Shown here one piece after another: positions 16,098 through 24,799 of a DNA stretch of 64,000 nt. This stretch comes from Bacillota bacterium (lineage in GTDB: Bacteria > Bacillota > Clostridia > Lachnospirales > Lachnospiraceae), in the NCBI GenBank assembly GCA_023423045.1, contig JAFAGA010000032.1, positions 124,001 to 188,000 on the forward strand, in the 5' to 3' direction. The notes beneath the pieces were generated by a model. It made no database searches and was not told where the DNA came from. It saw only the letters and a list, made by a program, of their open reading frames with translations. A program made the translations under genes and the position numbers. How positions within the stretch are numbered: position 1 is the first letter of the stretch; each line of letters opens with the position of its first letter.

Positions 16098-17219
16098 ATG
16101 TTATACCTAGATTACGCTGCCAATACTCCCGTTGACCCGCGGGTTATGAATTATTATACCTGGCATTGCAACCGCTATATTGCTAATCCGAATTCTTCTC
16201 ATCCCCTGGGTAAAGAGGCTTATGCAAGAATGGAAGAGGTGACGGAGCATATTGCAGCACTTTTGGGGGTTAAACCCACAGAAATCATCTATACCTCCGG
16301 AGCCAGTGAAGCGAATAATCTTGCGATTAAGGGCGTGGTACAGGCCTATAAACATAGCGGAAAGCATATCATATCCACTTGTCTTGAGCATCCTTCCGTC
16401 AGCGGTTCTTTAACTCATCTGCAATCTTTGGGTTATGAGATTGATCTGGTCGATATAACCAGCGACGGGTTAATTGATCTGGAGCACCTAAAGGAACTCC
16501 TTCGTGGGGATACGGTTTTGGTGTCGGTATGCTATGTTGACAGCGAATTGGGGGTGAAGCAGCCCATCGCGGAGCTGGGAGAGCTTCTTGCACAGTACCC
16601 CAACTGCCGGCTTCATGTGGATACAACCCAGGCAGTGGGGAAGTTCCCGCTTTCTCTGGAGAATATAGATTTGCTCACCTTTACTCCGCATAAGTTCTTC
16701 GGAATGAATGGCTGCGGAGTATTGATCCGCAAAGAGCAGGTGGTACTGGAGCCCTTGCATCACGGGGGGACGAGCACTACGATTTACCGGAGCGGAACCC
16801 CGGCCCTTGCCCTGGCTGCTTCGGTGGAGAAAGCTCTGGAGCTGGCGATAGAAGAGCGGGAGGAGAGGAACCTTCTGGTGCAAAAGCTCCATGATATGCT
16901 CATGCTTAAACTTTCCGGATATAAAAAGGTAAGGATCAACAGTACCAGGTGCAGCGTTCCTCATATTATCAATCTCAGCGTACAGGGAGTGAAAGCGGCA
17001 TTATTCCAGGAGGCCTTATCACAGGAAGGTGTCTGTGTATCCATCAAATCCGCCTGTTCGGTGGCAAGCGCTCCTTCGCGCCCGGTATATGCGGTGACAA
17101 AAGATAAGAAAAATGCCATGTGCTCCTGGAGGATCAGCCTAAGCCATTGGACAACGGAGGAGGAGCTGGAGTATTTTTATCAGGCCTTCGACCGGTGTTA
17201 CACAAAACTATGCCAGTGA
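16098..17219 (+). CDS. Cysteine desulfurase family protein, probable partner of the TtcA-type enzyme
   Basis: PLP-dependent desulfurase of 373 residues. It opens with MLYLDYAANTPVDPRVMNYY. The PLP lysine is in TFTPHKFFGMNGCGV and the persulfide cysteine in SIKSACSVASAPSRP. It is clearly diverged from the desulfurase at 2097. A tRNA 2-thiocytidine-type PP-loop enzyme follows 93 bp downstream and no scaffold or SufU gene is near, so dedicated sulfur delivery to that enzyme is a reasonable inference. A strong promoter and hairpin leader precede it. Confidence 0.87.
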   Translation: MLYLDYAANTPVDPRVMNYYTWHCNRYIANPNSSHPLGKEAYARMEEVTEHIAALLGVKPTEIIYTSGASEANNLAIKGVVQAYKHSGKHIISTCLEHPSVSGSLTHLQSLGYEIDLVDITSDGLIDLEHLKELLRGDTVLVSVCYVDSELGVKQPIAELGELLAQYPNCRLHVDTTQAVGKFPLSLENIDLLTFTPHKFFGMNGCGVLIRKEQVVLEPLHHGGTSTTIYRSGTPALALAASVEKALELAIEEREERNLLVQKLHDMLMLKLSGYKKVRINSTRCSVPHIINLSVQGVKAALFQEALSQEGVCVSIKSACSVASAPSRPVYAVTKDKKNAMCSWRISLSHWTTEEELEYFYQAFDRCYTKLCQ

Positions 17220-17312
17220 GGATGAGTTGATAAGATAGACGGGTAAAATAAGGCAATGGGACAAGAAGACAGATTGACAGATAAGTTAATAAGATAAGAA
17301 GGTAGAAGATAG

Positions 17313-18173
17313 ATGGAACGATTTGAACAAATTGAAAGAAGTATTATAACCAAATTCCGCAAACCCCTCTGGAAGAAATTCATCAACGGAGTGAATGACT
17401 ATAAATTGATTGAAGAAGGGGATAAGATTGCGGTATGCATCTCCGGCGGAAAGGACTCCATGCTGCTGGCAAAGCTGATGCAGGAAGTCCAAAGGCATGG
17501 GAAGGTTGCATTCGAACTGGAATTTCTGGTGATGGATCCGGGCTATAATGAGATAAACCGTCAGACCATTATTAATAATGCAAAACTGTTGGATATTCCA
17601 ATCCGGATTTTTGAGACTCAGATCTTTGATATTGTTGCAGAGGTGGATCAATCCCCCTGCTACCTGTGTGCCCGCATGAGACGGGGCTATCTCTATAAGA
17701 ATGCCCAGGCTCTGGGCTGCAATAAGATCGCCTTGGGACATCATTTTGATGATGTGATTGAGACGATTTTAATGGGGATGCTGTACGGAGGACAGATTCA
17801 GACCATGATGCCGAAACTCCATAGCACCAATCATCCCGGAATGCAGCTGATTCGTCCGATGTATCTGGTGAAGGAAGCGGATATCCTTGCCTGGAAGCAG
17901 TACCATGACCTGCAGTTTATCCAATGCGCCTGCCGCTTTACGGAGAACTGCACACTTTGTGACAACGGAGGCGGTGGTTCCAAGCGCCAGGAGATGAAGG
18001 TGCTTATTAAGAAATTCCGTCAGACAAACCCCAGCATTGACATGAATATTTTCCGAAGCATCCATAATGTGAACCTGGATACGGTAATCGGATATCACAG
18101 TAAGCAGGGTCAATATCATTTTCTGGATGATTATGATACGAAGGGGAATGCCGGGAGAATAAACCCAAAGTGA
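17313..18173 (+). CDS. TtcA-family tRNA 2-thiolation enzyme
   Basis: PP-loop ATPase of 286 residues. The ATP loop is VCISGGKDSMLLAKLM, followed by a CxxC in SPCYLCARMRRGYLY and the IALGHHFDDVIETILM signature, and a late cysteine group (CACRFTENCTLCDNGG). TtcA makes 2-thiocytidine at tRNA position 32 using an iron-sulfur cluster bound by CxxC plus one further Cys. The extra C-terminal cysteines are compatible with that or with a zinc site, so a related TtcA-like activity remains possible. It follows the desulfurase on the same strand; ribosome site AGAAGG. Confidence 0.8.
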   Translation: MERFEQIERSIITKFRKPLWKKFINGVNDYKLIEEGDKIAVCISGGKDSMLLAKLMQEVQRHGKVAFELEFLVMDPGYNEINRQTIINNAKLLDIPIRIFETQIFDIVAEVDQSPCYLCARMRRGYLYKNAQALGCNKIALGHHFDDVIETILMGMLYGGQIQTMMPKLHSTNHPGMQLIRPMYLVKEADILAWKQYHDLQFIQCACRFTENCTLCDNGGGGSKRQEMKVLIKKFRQTNPSIDMNIFRSIHNVNLDTVIGYHSKQGQYHFLDDYDTKGNAGRINPK

Positions 18174-18345
18174 TTTAAATAAATAATATAAGCGATATAG
18201 AAACGATATAAAAACATACATGATTTTTTATGAAACTTTATAGATTTTTAATGGGAAAATGATGAAAGTTATAGTATTATTCTTTTAGGTGGTAATGCTG
18301 AGGTTACAAAGGCAGCTGATACACGGATCATACTGGGAGGTATCT

Positions 18346-18738
18346 ATGAATCGATTTCGTAATTTTATGTATGGGAGATATGGATTTGACCAATTGACCA
18401 GGACGCTGGTGATTATTTCACTGATTCTGTCTCTGGTCACTAGCTTTTTCCGGTTGGAGTGGCTGGTGATACTGGCCTACATTCCGTTCCTTTATGCTTT
18501 ATACCGGGCTTTCTCCAAGGACCATCCAAAGAGGTTCAAGGAGAATGCGGCATATCTTAAGATGACAGGCAATATAAGGGGCAAATTAAATCATGTCAAA
18601 TTATCTCTGGTGGGAACTAAAACACATAAGTACTATACCTGCTCCAAATGCAGGCAGAGCATACGTGTGCCCAGGGACAAAGGCAAGATTGCAATTACCT
18701 GTCCCAAATGCAAGAATGAATTTATACGGCGGACCTAG
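18346..18738 (+). CDS. Membrane protein with C-terminal zinc ribbon
   Basis: Uncharacterised 130-residue protein. Two hydrophobic stretches (about residues 19-33 and 38-53) form a hairpin in the membrane. After a basic linker the C-terminus has two CxxC knuckles (YTCSKCRQSIRVPRDKGK, ITCPKCKNEF), a rubredoxin-like or zinc-ribbon arrangement. The ATG at 18346 has GGGAGGT 5 nt upstream; an upstream in-frame GTG is less likely. Function unknown. Confidence 0.75.
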   Translation: MNRFRNFMYGRYGFDQLTRTLVIISLILSLVTSFFRLEWLVILAYIPFLYALYRAFSKDHPKRFKENAAYLKMTGNIRGKLNHVKLSLVGTKTHKYYTCSKCRQSIRVPRDKGKIAITCPKCKNEFIRRT

Positions 18739-18791
18739 CAGGAACAACTCACCAGCCTGACTTAGAAAGCATGATTGGCGATAATACTAAA

Positions 18792-18846
18792 ATAAGAATA
18801 AGCTGCTCTTGGGATCATTATTGATCTGAGAGCAGCTTTATTCTTA
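18792..18846 (+). terminator. Intrinsic terminator after the zinc-ribbon membrane protein
   Basis: TAAGAATAAGCTGCTCT pairs with AGAGCAGCTTTATTCTTA with one bulge; the core AAGCTGCTCT/AGAGCAGCTT is perfect and the T-rich part follows in the distal arm. Confidence 0.7.
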
Positions 18847-18942
18847 TAGGATGGCTTGCAGGATGATGCAAAATACGTTATTCTTTAGTTATGAAACAGC
18901 CGTTTACTATAAAGCAGGATTGCATTTAAGAAAGGAGTCTCT

Positions 18943-19797
18943 ATGAGCGCAGTTGTTCATAACAACAGGGAAATTGCAAAGATTGTTACAGGATCCGCCC
19001 AGACGGACGGGGCAGGAGTAAAATTAATTCGTGTTATCGGTTATTCCAATGTAAGGGATTTTGATCCGTTTCTGATGCTGGATGCTTTTGATTCCCGCAA
19101 TCCGGAGGACTATGTAAAAGGTTTTCCCTGGCATCCGCATCGTGGAATCGAGACCATAACCTATCTCATTCAGGGTGAAATCGTGCATGGTGACAGCATA
19201 GGAAATAAAGGCACCATCCGGGATGGAGGGTGCCAGTGGATGACAGCGGGAAAAGCGATACTGCATCAGGAGATGCCCCAGCCCTCTCCGCAGATGCTGG
19301 GTGTTCAGGTATGGTTGAACCTTCCGAGAAAGTCAAAGCTGACGGCTCCCCAATATCGTGATATAACGGCCGATATGATCCCGAAGGTCAGGGAAGAAGG
19401 ATGCCGGATCGGAGTGATTTCCGGAAGCTATCATGGACAGCCGGGCGCTACTCAAGGCGATTATGTGAATGCCACCTTTTTGGATGTAGCGCTGGAAGAA
19501 GCCTTCACCTGGGAGTATGCAACGAATCCGGAGGATACGGTATTTGTATACATAGTGGAAGGGGAAGGATATTTTGGAGGAGAAGAAAAACAGCTCATTC
19601 CCTCCAAACACGCGGTTCTGTTTCAAAAAGGAGATTCTCTTACCATAACCGCCGGCAAACAACCGCTGCGGATGTTTGTATTTACGGGCAAGCCCTTGCA
19701 TGAACCGATTGCCTGGGGCGGTCCTATCGTTATGAATACCAATGATGAACTGGAGCAGGCCTTTAAGGAGATCCGCCAGGGAACCTTCGGAAGCTAG
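18943..19797 (+). CDS. Pirin family protein
   Basis: Bicupin of 284 residues. The N-terminal cupin has the pirin metal-site signature FPWHPHRGIETITYLIQGEI, then HGDSIGNKGTIRDGG and WMTAGKAILHQEMP, whose three His and one Glu bind iron. The C-terminal cupin follows a GVISGSYHGQPGAT segment. Bacterial pirins include quercetinases and redox regulators; the role here is open. Ribosome site AAGGAG. It ends 4 bp from the convergent ABC-F gene. Confidence 0.9.
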   Translation: MSAVVHNNREIAKIVTGSAQTDGAGVKLIRVIGYSNVRDFDPFLMLDAFDSRNPEDYVKGFPWHPHRGIETITYLIQGEIVHGDSIGNKGTIRDGGCQWMTAGKAILHQEMPQPSPQMLGVQVWLNLPRKSKLTAPQYRDITADMIPKVREEGCRIGVISGSYHGQPGATQGDYVNATFLDVALEEAFTWEYATNPEDTVFVYIVEGEGYFGGEEKQLIPSKHAVLFQKGDSLTITAGKQPLRMFVFTGKPLHEPIAWGGPIVMNTNDELEQAFKEIRQGTFGS

Positions 19798-19801
19798 TGC
19801 A

Positions 19802-21352
19802 TCATATCTTGGTGGTCCACTTGGAGCAGTCCCAGACCGTGGTTGCCACATCTTCATAGAATTCCGGCTCGTGGCAGATAAGAAGCAGGCTTCCTTTATA
19901 TGCCTTTAATGCACGTTTTAGCTCCTCCTTGGCATCTACATCCAGGTGATTGGTGGGCTCGTCCAAAAGCAGGATATTGCTTTCACGGTTGATTAGCTTA
20001 CATAAGCGGACCTTAGCCTGTTCGCCTCCGCTGAGGACTCTGACTTGGCTTTCGATATGCTTTGTGGTCAGGCCGCATTTTGCCAGGGCAGAACGCACCT
20101 CGTACTGGGTATATCCGGGGAATTCCTGCCATAATTCCTCCAGGCAGGTGCGGGTGCTGGGAGTCATCTCCTGTTCGAAATAACCGATGTTCAGGTAATC
20201 TCCCAGCGCTACCTTGCCGCTTAGAGCAGGAATTAGACCCAGAATACTTTTAAGCAGGGTGGTTTTGCCGATGCCGTTGGCACCCACCAGCACAATCTTG
20301 TCACCACGCTCCATAGATAGGGCGAGGGGGGAGGAGAGGGGCTCGTCATAACCGATGACCAGGTCCTCTGTCTGGAAGATATATCTGCCGGCCGCCCGGG
20401 CTTCCTTGAAATTGAACTCGGGCTTCGGCTTTTCTCTGGCAAGCTCTATAATATCCATCTTGTCCAGCTTCTTCTGCCGGGACATTGCCATATTGCGGGT
20501 GGATACCCGGGCCTTGTTTCTCGCCACAAAGTCTTCCAGATCTTCAATTTCCTTTTGCTGGCGGTTATAGGCGGCCTCCAGCTGCCGTTTCTTCATCTCA
20601 TGTACTTCCAGGAATTTATCGTAATCGCCTACATAGCGGTTCAGTTCCTGGTTCTCCATATGATAGATGATATTAACGACACTGTTGAGGAAGGGAATAT
20701 CATGGGAGATCAGGATAAATGCATTCTCATATTCCGTCAGATAGCGCTTCAGCCATTCGATATGCGTCACATCAAGGTAATTGGTAGGCTCGTCCAGAAG
20801 CAGAATATCCGGCTTCTCCAGAAGAAGCTTTCCAAGCAGCAGCTTTGTGCGCTGGCCGCCGCTGAGATCCGTCACGTCATTATCCAGTCCCAGCTCGTCC
20901 AGTCCCAGAGCATGGGCGATTTCCTCCACCTTGCTGTCAATAATATAGAAATCGTGCATGGAGAGCAATTCCTGTATGGTGCCAAGCTCTTCGATCATTT
21001 CGTCCAGGGCATCTCCCTCCGCCTCGCCCATGGTGTCACAGATCCGGTTCATCTTTTCTTCCAGATCAAATAAATAGGAAAACGCGGACTGCAGGACACT
21101 TCGCAGCGTCATTCCCTTCTCTAACACGGCATGCTGGTCCAGATATCCCACATGAACATGCTTGGACCATTCCACCTTACCCTCATCGGGCATCAGCTTG
21201 CCAGTCACAATATTCATGAAGGTGGACTTGCCTTCCCCGTTGGCTCCGATTAATCCGATATGTTCTCCCTTCAGCAGCCGGAAGGATACCTCATGAAAAA
21301 TAGCCCGGTCGCCAAAACCATGGCTTAGATTGGTTACATTCAATATACTCAT
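19802..21352 (-). CDS. ABC-F family ATPase
   Basis: A 516-residue protein with two ATP-binding cassettes and no membrane segments, typical of ABC-F translation factors that act on the ribosomal E site. The first cassette has GLIGANGEGKST, LSGGQRTKLLLGK and ILLLDEPTNYLD; the second has VLVGANGIGKTT, LSGGEQAKVRLCK and ILLLDEPTNHLD. The linker between them (about 230-310) is rich in charged residues, the P-site interaction motif region. Whether it is a housekeeping or antibiotic-resistance type cannot be told by eye. The start at 21352 is chosen because AAAGGAG lies just upstream and MSILNVTNLSHGFG is the family N-terminus. Confidence 0.92.
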   Translation of the reverse strand: MSILNVTNLSHGFGDRAIFHEVSFRLLKGEHIGLIGANGEGKSTFMNIVTGKLMPDEGKVEWSKHVHVGYLDQHAVLEKGMTLRSVLQSAFSYLFDLEEKMNRICDTMGEAEGDALDEMIEELGTIQELLSMHDFYIIDSKVEEIAHALGLDELGLDNDVTDLSGGQRTKLLLGKLLLEKPDILLLDEPTNYLDVTHIEWLKRYLTEYENAFILISHDIPFLNSVVNIIYHMENQELNRYVGDYDKFLEVHEMKKRQLEAAYNRQQKEIEDLEDFVARNKARVSTRNMAMSRQKKLDKMDIIELAREKPKPEFNFKEARAAGRYIFQTEDLVIGYDEPLSSPLALSMERGDKIVLVGANGIGKTTLLKSILGLIPALSGKVALGDYLNIGYFEQEMTPSTRTCLEELWQEFPGYTQYEVRSALAKCGLTTKHIESQVRVLSGGEQAKVRLCKLINRESNILLLDEPTNHLDVDAKEELKRALKAYKGSLLLICHEPEFYEDVATTVWDCSKWTTKI

Positions 21353-21389
21353 AAAAACTCCTTTAATCATATCTATGCTACGGTTAACT

Positions 21390-21418
21390 ATTTTACACGA
21401 TAATAGGCAAAAATACAA
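21390..21418 (-). promoter_or_regulatory. Promoter of the ABC-F gene
   Basis: On the minus strand TTGTAT (21413-21418), 17 nt, TAAAAT (21390-21395). It is 38 nt before the start codon. The 21353-21687 gap between the divergent genes holds this promoter, the next one, and no gene. Confidence 0.5.
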
Positions 21419-21540
21419 TTCGAAGATTTACATTTGCTTCTTTGGGCCGATTTAATTAAATAATCTATAATCTATAAGAAAGAATACCCAAATTGTCTAT
21501 CAAATGATCTTTAAATTTTGTAAATAAGTCAAAATTAGTG

Positions 21541-21569
21541 TTGTGATAGAGGTTTTCATAAGATATAAT
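21541..21569 (+). promoter_or_regulatory. Promoter of the pilT gene
   Basis: TTGTGA (21541-21546), 17 nt, TATAAT (21564-21569), about 120 nt upstream of the start codon. Confidence 0.5.
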
Positions 21570-21687
21570 AAAACGGAGTGGCATATGGTGTGGGAAAGCA
21601 CTGACATAATAAATCGGAGACCGAAAGAGCAGAATAAAATCATTAAGATAAAATACCCTGTGACATGGGAAATGAATGGAGATACTT

Positions 21688-22770
21688 ATGAAAAGATCAA
21701 TTGATGAACTGTTATTGGAGGCGCAGAAGAGAAAGGCATCCGACCTGCATCTTACCGTAGGGCTGCCGCCCAAGGTCAGAGTAAACGGAGATTTGGACAA
21801 TCTGGACCAGGAGGTTCTGACACCGGCTGATATCGAGGAAATTGTATTGCCGATGGTTCCCCCCAGATTGTCAGACATCTTAAATACCTGCGGGGAAGTG
21901 GATTTTTCCTATGCAATTAAGAATGTCGGAAGGTTTCGTGTGAATTTGTTCCGGCAAAGAGGCTCCTATGCCATGGTTATCCGTATCATTTATACCATAA
22001 TTCCGGATCCGGAGGAGCTTGGGATACCCCAGTCCGTCCAGGAGCTGACCAGGAAAAAGCGGGGAATGATTCTGGTGACGGGACCCACCGGCAGCGGCAA
22101 GTCAACAACCCTGGCCTCTTTGATTGATATGATTAATACCAATAGTAACAGCCATATCATTACTTTGGAGGATCCCATTGAATATCTGCATAAGCATAAG
22201 AACTCCATTGTAAACCAAAGGGAAATCGGTACCGACTCTCTGAGCTTTTCCAATGCGATGGGCGTTGTCCTGCGGGAAGATCCGGATGTTATCCTGATCA
22301 GCGAGATGAGAGATTATGAGACAATAAAGGTGGCAATTGCGGCTGCTGAAACCGGGCATCTGGTACTATCCTCCCTGCCCACCAGCGGAGCGGTAAATAC
22401 GATTGAGCGAATTATTGATGTATTTCCGCCCCACCAACAGCAGCAGATCCGGGTACAATTGGCTGCAGTGCTGGATGGAGTGATTTCACAGCAATTGATT
22501 CCTTCCACCGATGGCAGCAGCCGGGTAGCGGCATTTGAAGTCATGCTGTCCAATCCGGCAGTTCGAAGCCTGATTCGTGACGGCAAGATCCATCAGATCG
22601 GCAACTATATGCAGAACAATAAAAAATCGGGCATGAAGATGATGGATGATGCAATTTATGAGCTCTATTTATTTGGAAAAATCACCAAGGAGCAAGCCCT
22701 TTCCTTTTCCATGGATGTGCCGGCAATGGAAAAGAAGCTGTTCTATTATGTTAAGGATGACGCATTATAG
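21688..22770 (+). CDS. pilT: PilT-type retraction ATPase
   Basis: Hexameric secretion/retraction ATPase of 360 residues. N-terminal ASDLHLTVGLPPKVRVNGDL is the PilT PAS-like start. Walker A GPTGSGKST has K138; the Asp box is TLEDPIEYLHKHKNSIVNQRE. Walker B reads LREDPDVILISEMRDYET, with S where most PilT have G; the His box is AAAETGHLVLSSLPTSGAV. The AIRNLIRE-like C-terminal motif is replaced by VRSLIRDGKIHQI. No other pilus gene is in the window, so it stands alone here with its own promoter. The ATG at 21688 is better placed after TGGAGA than the one at 21676. Confidence 0.9.
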   Translation: MKRSIDELLLEAQKRKASDLHLTVGLPPKVRVNGDLDNLDQEVLTPADIEEIVLPMVPPRLSDILNTCGEVDFSYAIKNVGRFRVNLFRQRGSYAMVIRIIYTIIPDPEELGIPQSVQELTRKKRGMILVTGPTGSGKSTTLASLIDMINTNSNSHIITLEDPIEYLHKHKNSIVNQREIGTDSLSFSNAMGVVLREDPDVILISEMRDYETIKVAIAAAETGHLVLSSLPTSGAVNTIERIIDVFPPHQQQQIRVQLAAVLDGVISQQLIPSTDGSSRVAAFEVMLSNPAVRSLIRDGKIHQIGNYMQNNKKSGMKMMDDAIYELYLFGKITKEQALSFSMDVPAMEKKLFYYVKDDAL

Positions 22771-22918
22771 GGCGAAAAGGATACCCTGAGGCATCAGCAG
22801 TGATCAGGCTGGACGCCAGCGCCGTCGACGGTGGGCTTTGTATTTATCCTTTACGGACAGGCTAAAAACAAGTATAATAGCATTTGGATAAATTAAAGTG
22901 ATCCGCTTGGAGGCTGAA

Positions 22919-23356
22919 ATGTTAAACGAGGTACAATGGAATAGATGTAAGAGGCTGTTGGGGAAAGTGGTGAACAGGGAAACAATAACCTATGTGATTG
23001 CCGGAATCTTGACGACCATAGTTAATTTCATCAGTTATGAAGGCTTATACCGGCTGGGTGTGTCCAATCTGACAGCCAATGCCTGTGCGTGGTTAATTGC
23101 TGTTACTTTCGCATATGTGGCCAATAAGAAAAAGGTATTCTTATCCGTAAGCGATTGTGCTGCCGATGAAGCGACAAAGCTTTCGAAGTTTTACGGATCC
23201 AGGCTGGTTACCCTGGGAGTAGAGCAGTTGGGGATGTTTCTCTTTATCAATGTATTGGGGTTCCATCGTCTGCTGGTGAAGGCATCCCTGGCAGTGATTG
23301 TAATCATATTGAACTACCTGTTCAGCAAGCTTTATATATTTAATAAGAAGAGATAA
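22919..23356 (+). CDS. GtrA-like membrane protein
   Basis: A 145-residue PF04138 (GtrA) protein with four membrane segments. ETITYVIAGILTTIVNFISY is the typical first helix, then AWLIAVTFAYVANKKKVF, and a C-terminal VIVIILNYLFSKLYIF. Family members move lipid-linked sugars across the membrane or modify wall polymers. The 22771-22918 gap has AAAGGATA/TATCCTTT arms around a GC-rich stretch but no clear terminator. The start at 22919 has GGAGG 6 nt upstream. Confidence 0.85.
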   Translation: MLNEVQWNRCKRLLGKVVNRETITYVIAGILTTIVNFISYEGLYRLGVSNLTANACAWLIAVTFAYVANKKKVFLSVSDCAADEATKLSKFYGSRLVTLGVEQLGMFLFINVLGFHRLLVKASLAVIVIILNYLFSKLYIFNKKR

Positions 23357-23540
23357 AACAACGGGCGGCAAGCTTTGCGAACCGCTCCTATGTTTGATCA
23401 ATGATAGGCTGCCGCAGATTGCTTGGATGAAACCATTGAATTCGCGACAGCCTATCCATTGTATTAGAGAGATCGGGAAAACTGACATATCATCTAAGTG
23501 TTGGCACAGTTTTGGATGTGCAGAAATGGAGTTGAGCGGT

Positions 23541-24746
23541 ATGAGTTCAAAAGCAATTGTGAAGATAAGAAAAGGTGAGGGAAGAAGCTTAAAGAATGGA
23601 GGGCTCTGGATATACGATAACGAAATTGATACCATCACCGGAGATTTTCTGAATGGAGATTTGGTGGAGGTTCATGATTTCGACGGATATTATCTTGGCT
23701 GCGGATATATTAACACGAATTCCAGAATAACGGTTCGGATCATGTCAAGAAGGAAGGGACAGGAGATTGACCATGACTTTTTGGTCATGAGAGTAAAGGA
23801 AGCCTGGGAGTATCGTAAGACCACAGTGGATACGGATAGCTGCAGAGTGATATTCGGAGAAGCGGACTTTCTTCCAGGCATTGTAATCGACAAATTCGCG
23901 GATGTTTTGGTGGTGCAATCTCTGGCACTTGGCATTGACCGGATGAAGCTGGAAATCATTGCAATACTCAGGGAGCTTTTGCAGCAGGATGGAATGGTTA
24001 TCCGGGGAGTGTATGAACGAAGCGATGCCAAGGTGCGTTTGCAGGAGGGCATGGAGCGGGTCAAGGGTTTTATCGGAGAGCCCTTTGATACCAAGGTTGA
24101 GATTGTAGAGAATGGTGTAAAATATCTGGTGGATGTAGCCGAGGGGCAAAAAACCGGCTTCTTCCTTGACCAGAAATATAATCGTGCGGCGGTTGCGAAG
24201 CTATGCAGGGGAGCAAGAGTACTGGATTGCTTTACCCATACCGGCTCCTTTGCCCTCAATGCGGGGATTGGAGGGGCCAGGGAGGTGATCGGAGTGGATG
24301 CCTCTGAGCTTGGAGTGCTTCAGGCAACGGAGAATGCTGCTTTGAACGGATTGTCCGATCGGGTGAAATTCCTTGCCGCCGATGTATTTGACTTGCTGCC
24401 GGAATATGAGAAGAAGGGAGAGCTTTTCGATCTGGTTATCCTGGACCCTCCGGCATTCACAAAATCCAAGAATTCTGTTAAGAATGCCGTGAAAGGGTAC
24501 CGGGAGATTAATCTGCGCGCCATGAAGCTGATTAAAGACGGCGGATATCTGGCAACCTGTTCCTGCTCCCACTTTATGACACCGGAGTTGTTCACCGAGA
24601 CCATCGGGCAGGCGGCCAAAAACGTAAGAAAGAGAATCCGTCAGGTAGAGTACCGTACCCAGGCGCCGGACCATCCCATCCTGTGGGCGGCGGATGAGTC
24701 TTATTATCTGAAATTCTTTATCTTTCAAGTGGTTAATGAGAAGTAA
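23541..24746 (+). CDS. RlmI-like 23S rRNA (cytosine-C5) methyltransferase, PUA-containing
   Basis: SAM-dependent methyltransferase of 401 residues. An N-terminal PUA domain (about 1-75; KIRKGEGRSLKNGGLWIYDNE) is followed by a linker and a Rossmann domain with motif I VLDCFTHTGSFALNAG, motif II GVDAS and motif IV LDPPAFTKSK, and a TCSCSHFM motif. This is the RlmI/YccW family, which makes 5-methylcytosine in 23S rRNA. The frame is open for 147 nt upstream, but MSSKAIVKIRKGEG at 23541 matches the family start and has GGAG 9 nt before it. Confidence 0.88.
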   Translation: MSSKAIVKIRKGEGRSLKNGGLWIYDNEIDTITGDFLNGDLVEVHDFDGYYLGCGYINTNSRITVRIMSRRKGQEIDHDFLVMRVKEAWEYRKTTVDTDSCRVIFGEADFLPGIVIDKFADVLVVQSLALGIDRMKLEIIAILRELLQQDGMVIRGVYERSDAKVRLQEGMERVKGFIGEPFDTKVEIVENGVKYLVDVAEGQKTGFFLDQKYNRAAVAKLCRGARVLDCFTHTGSFALNAGIGGAREVIGVDASELGVLQATENAALNGLSDRVKFLAADVFDLLPEYEKKGELFDLVILDPPAFTKSKNSVKNAVKGYREINLRAMKLIKDGGYLATCSCSHFMTPELFTETIGQAAKNVRKRIRQVEYRTQAPDHPILWAADESYYLKFFIFQVVNEK

Positions 24747-24799
24747 GAGATACCTTGATAAGCCGCCCGAATTCCCAGGGCGGCAGAATGGAGGCGGCT

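Noticed and set aside
23394..23540. Longer N-terminus for the RlmI-like protein
   Set aside because: The extra 49 residues are not PUA-like. The family start with a ribosome site is at 23541.
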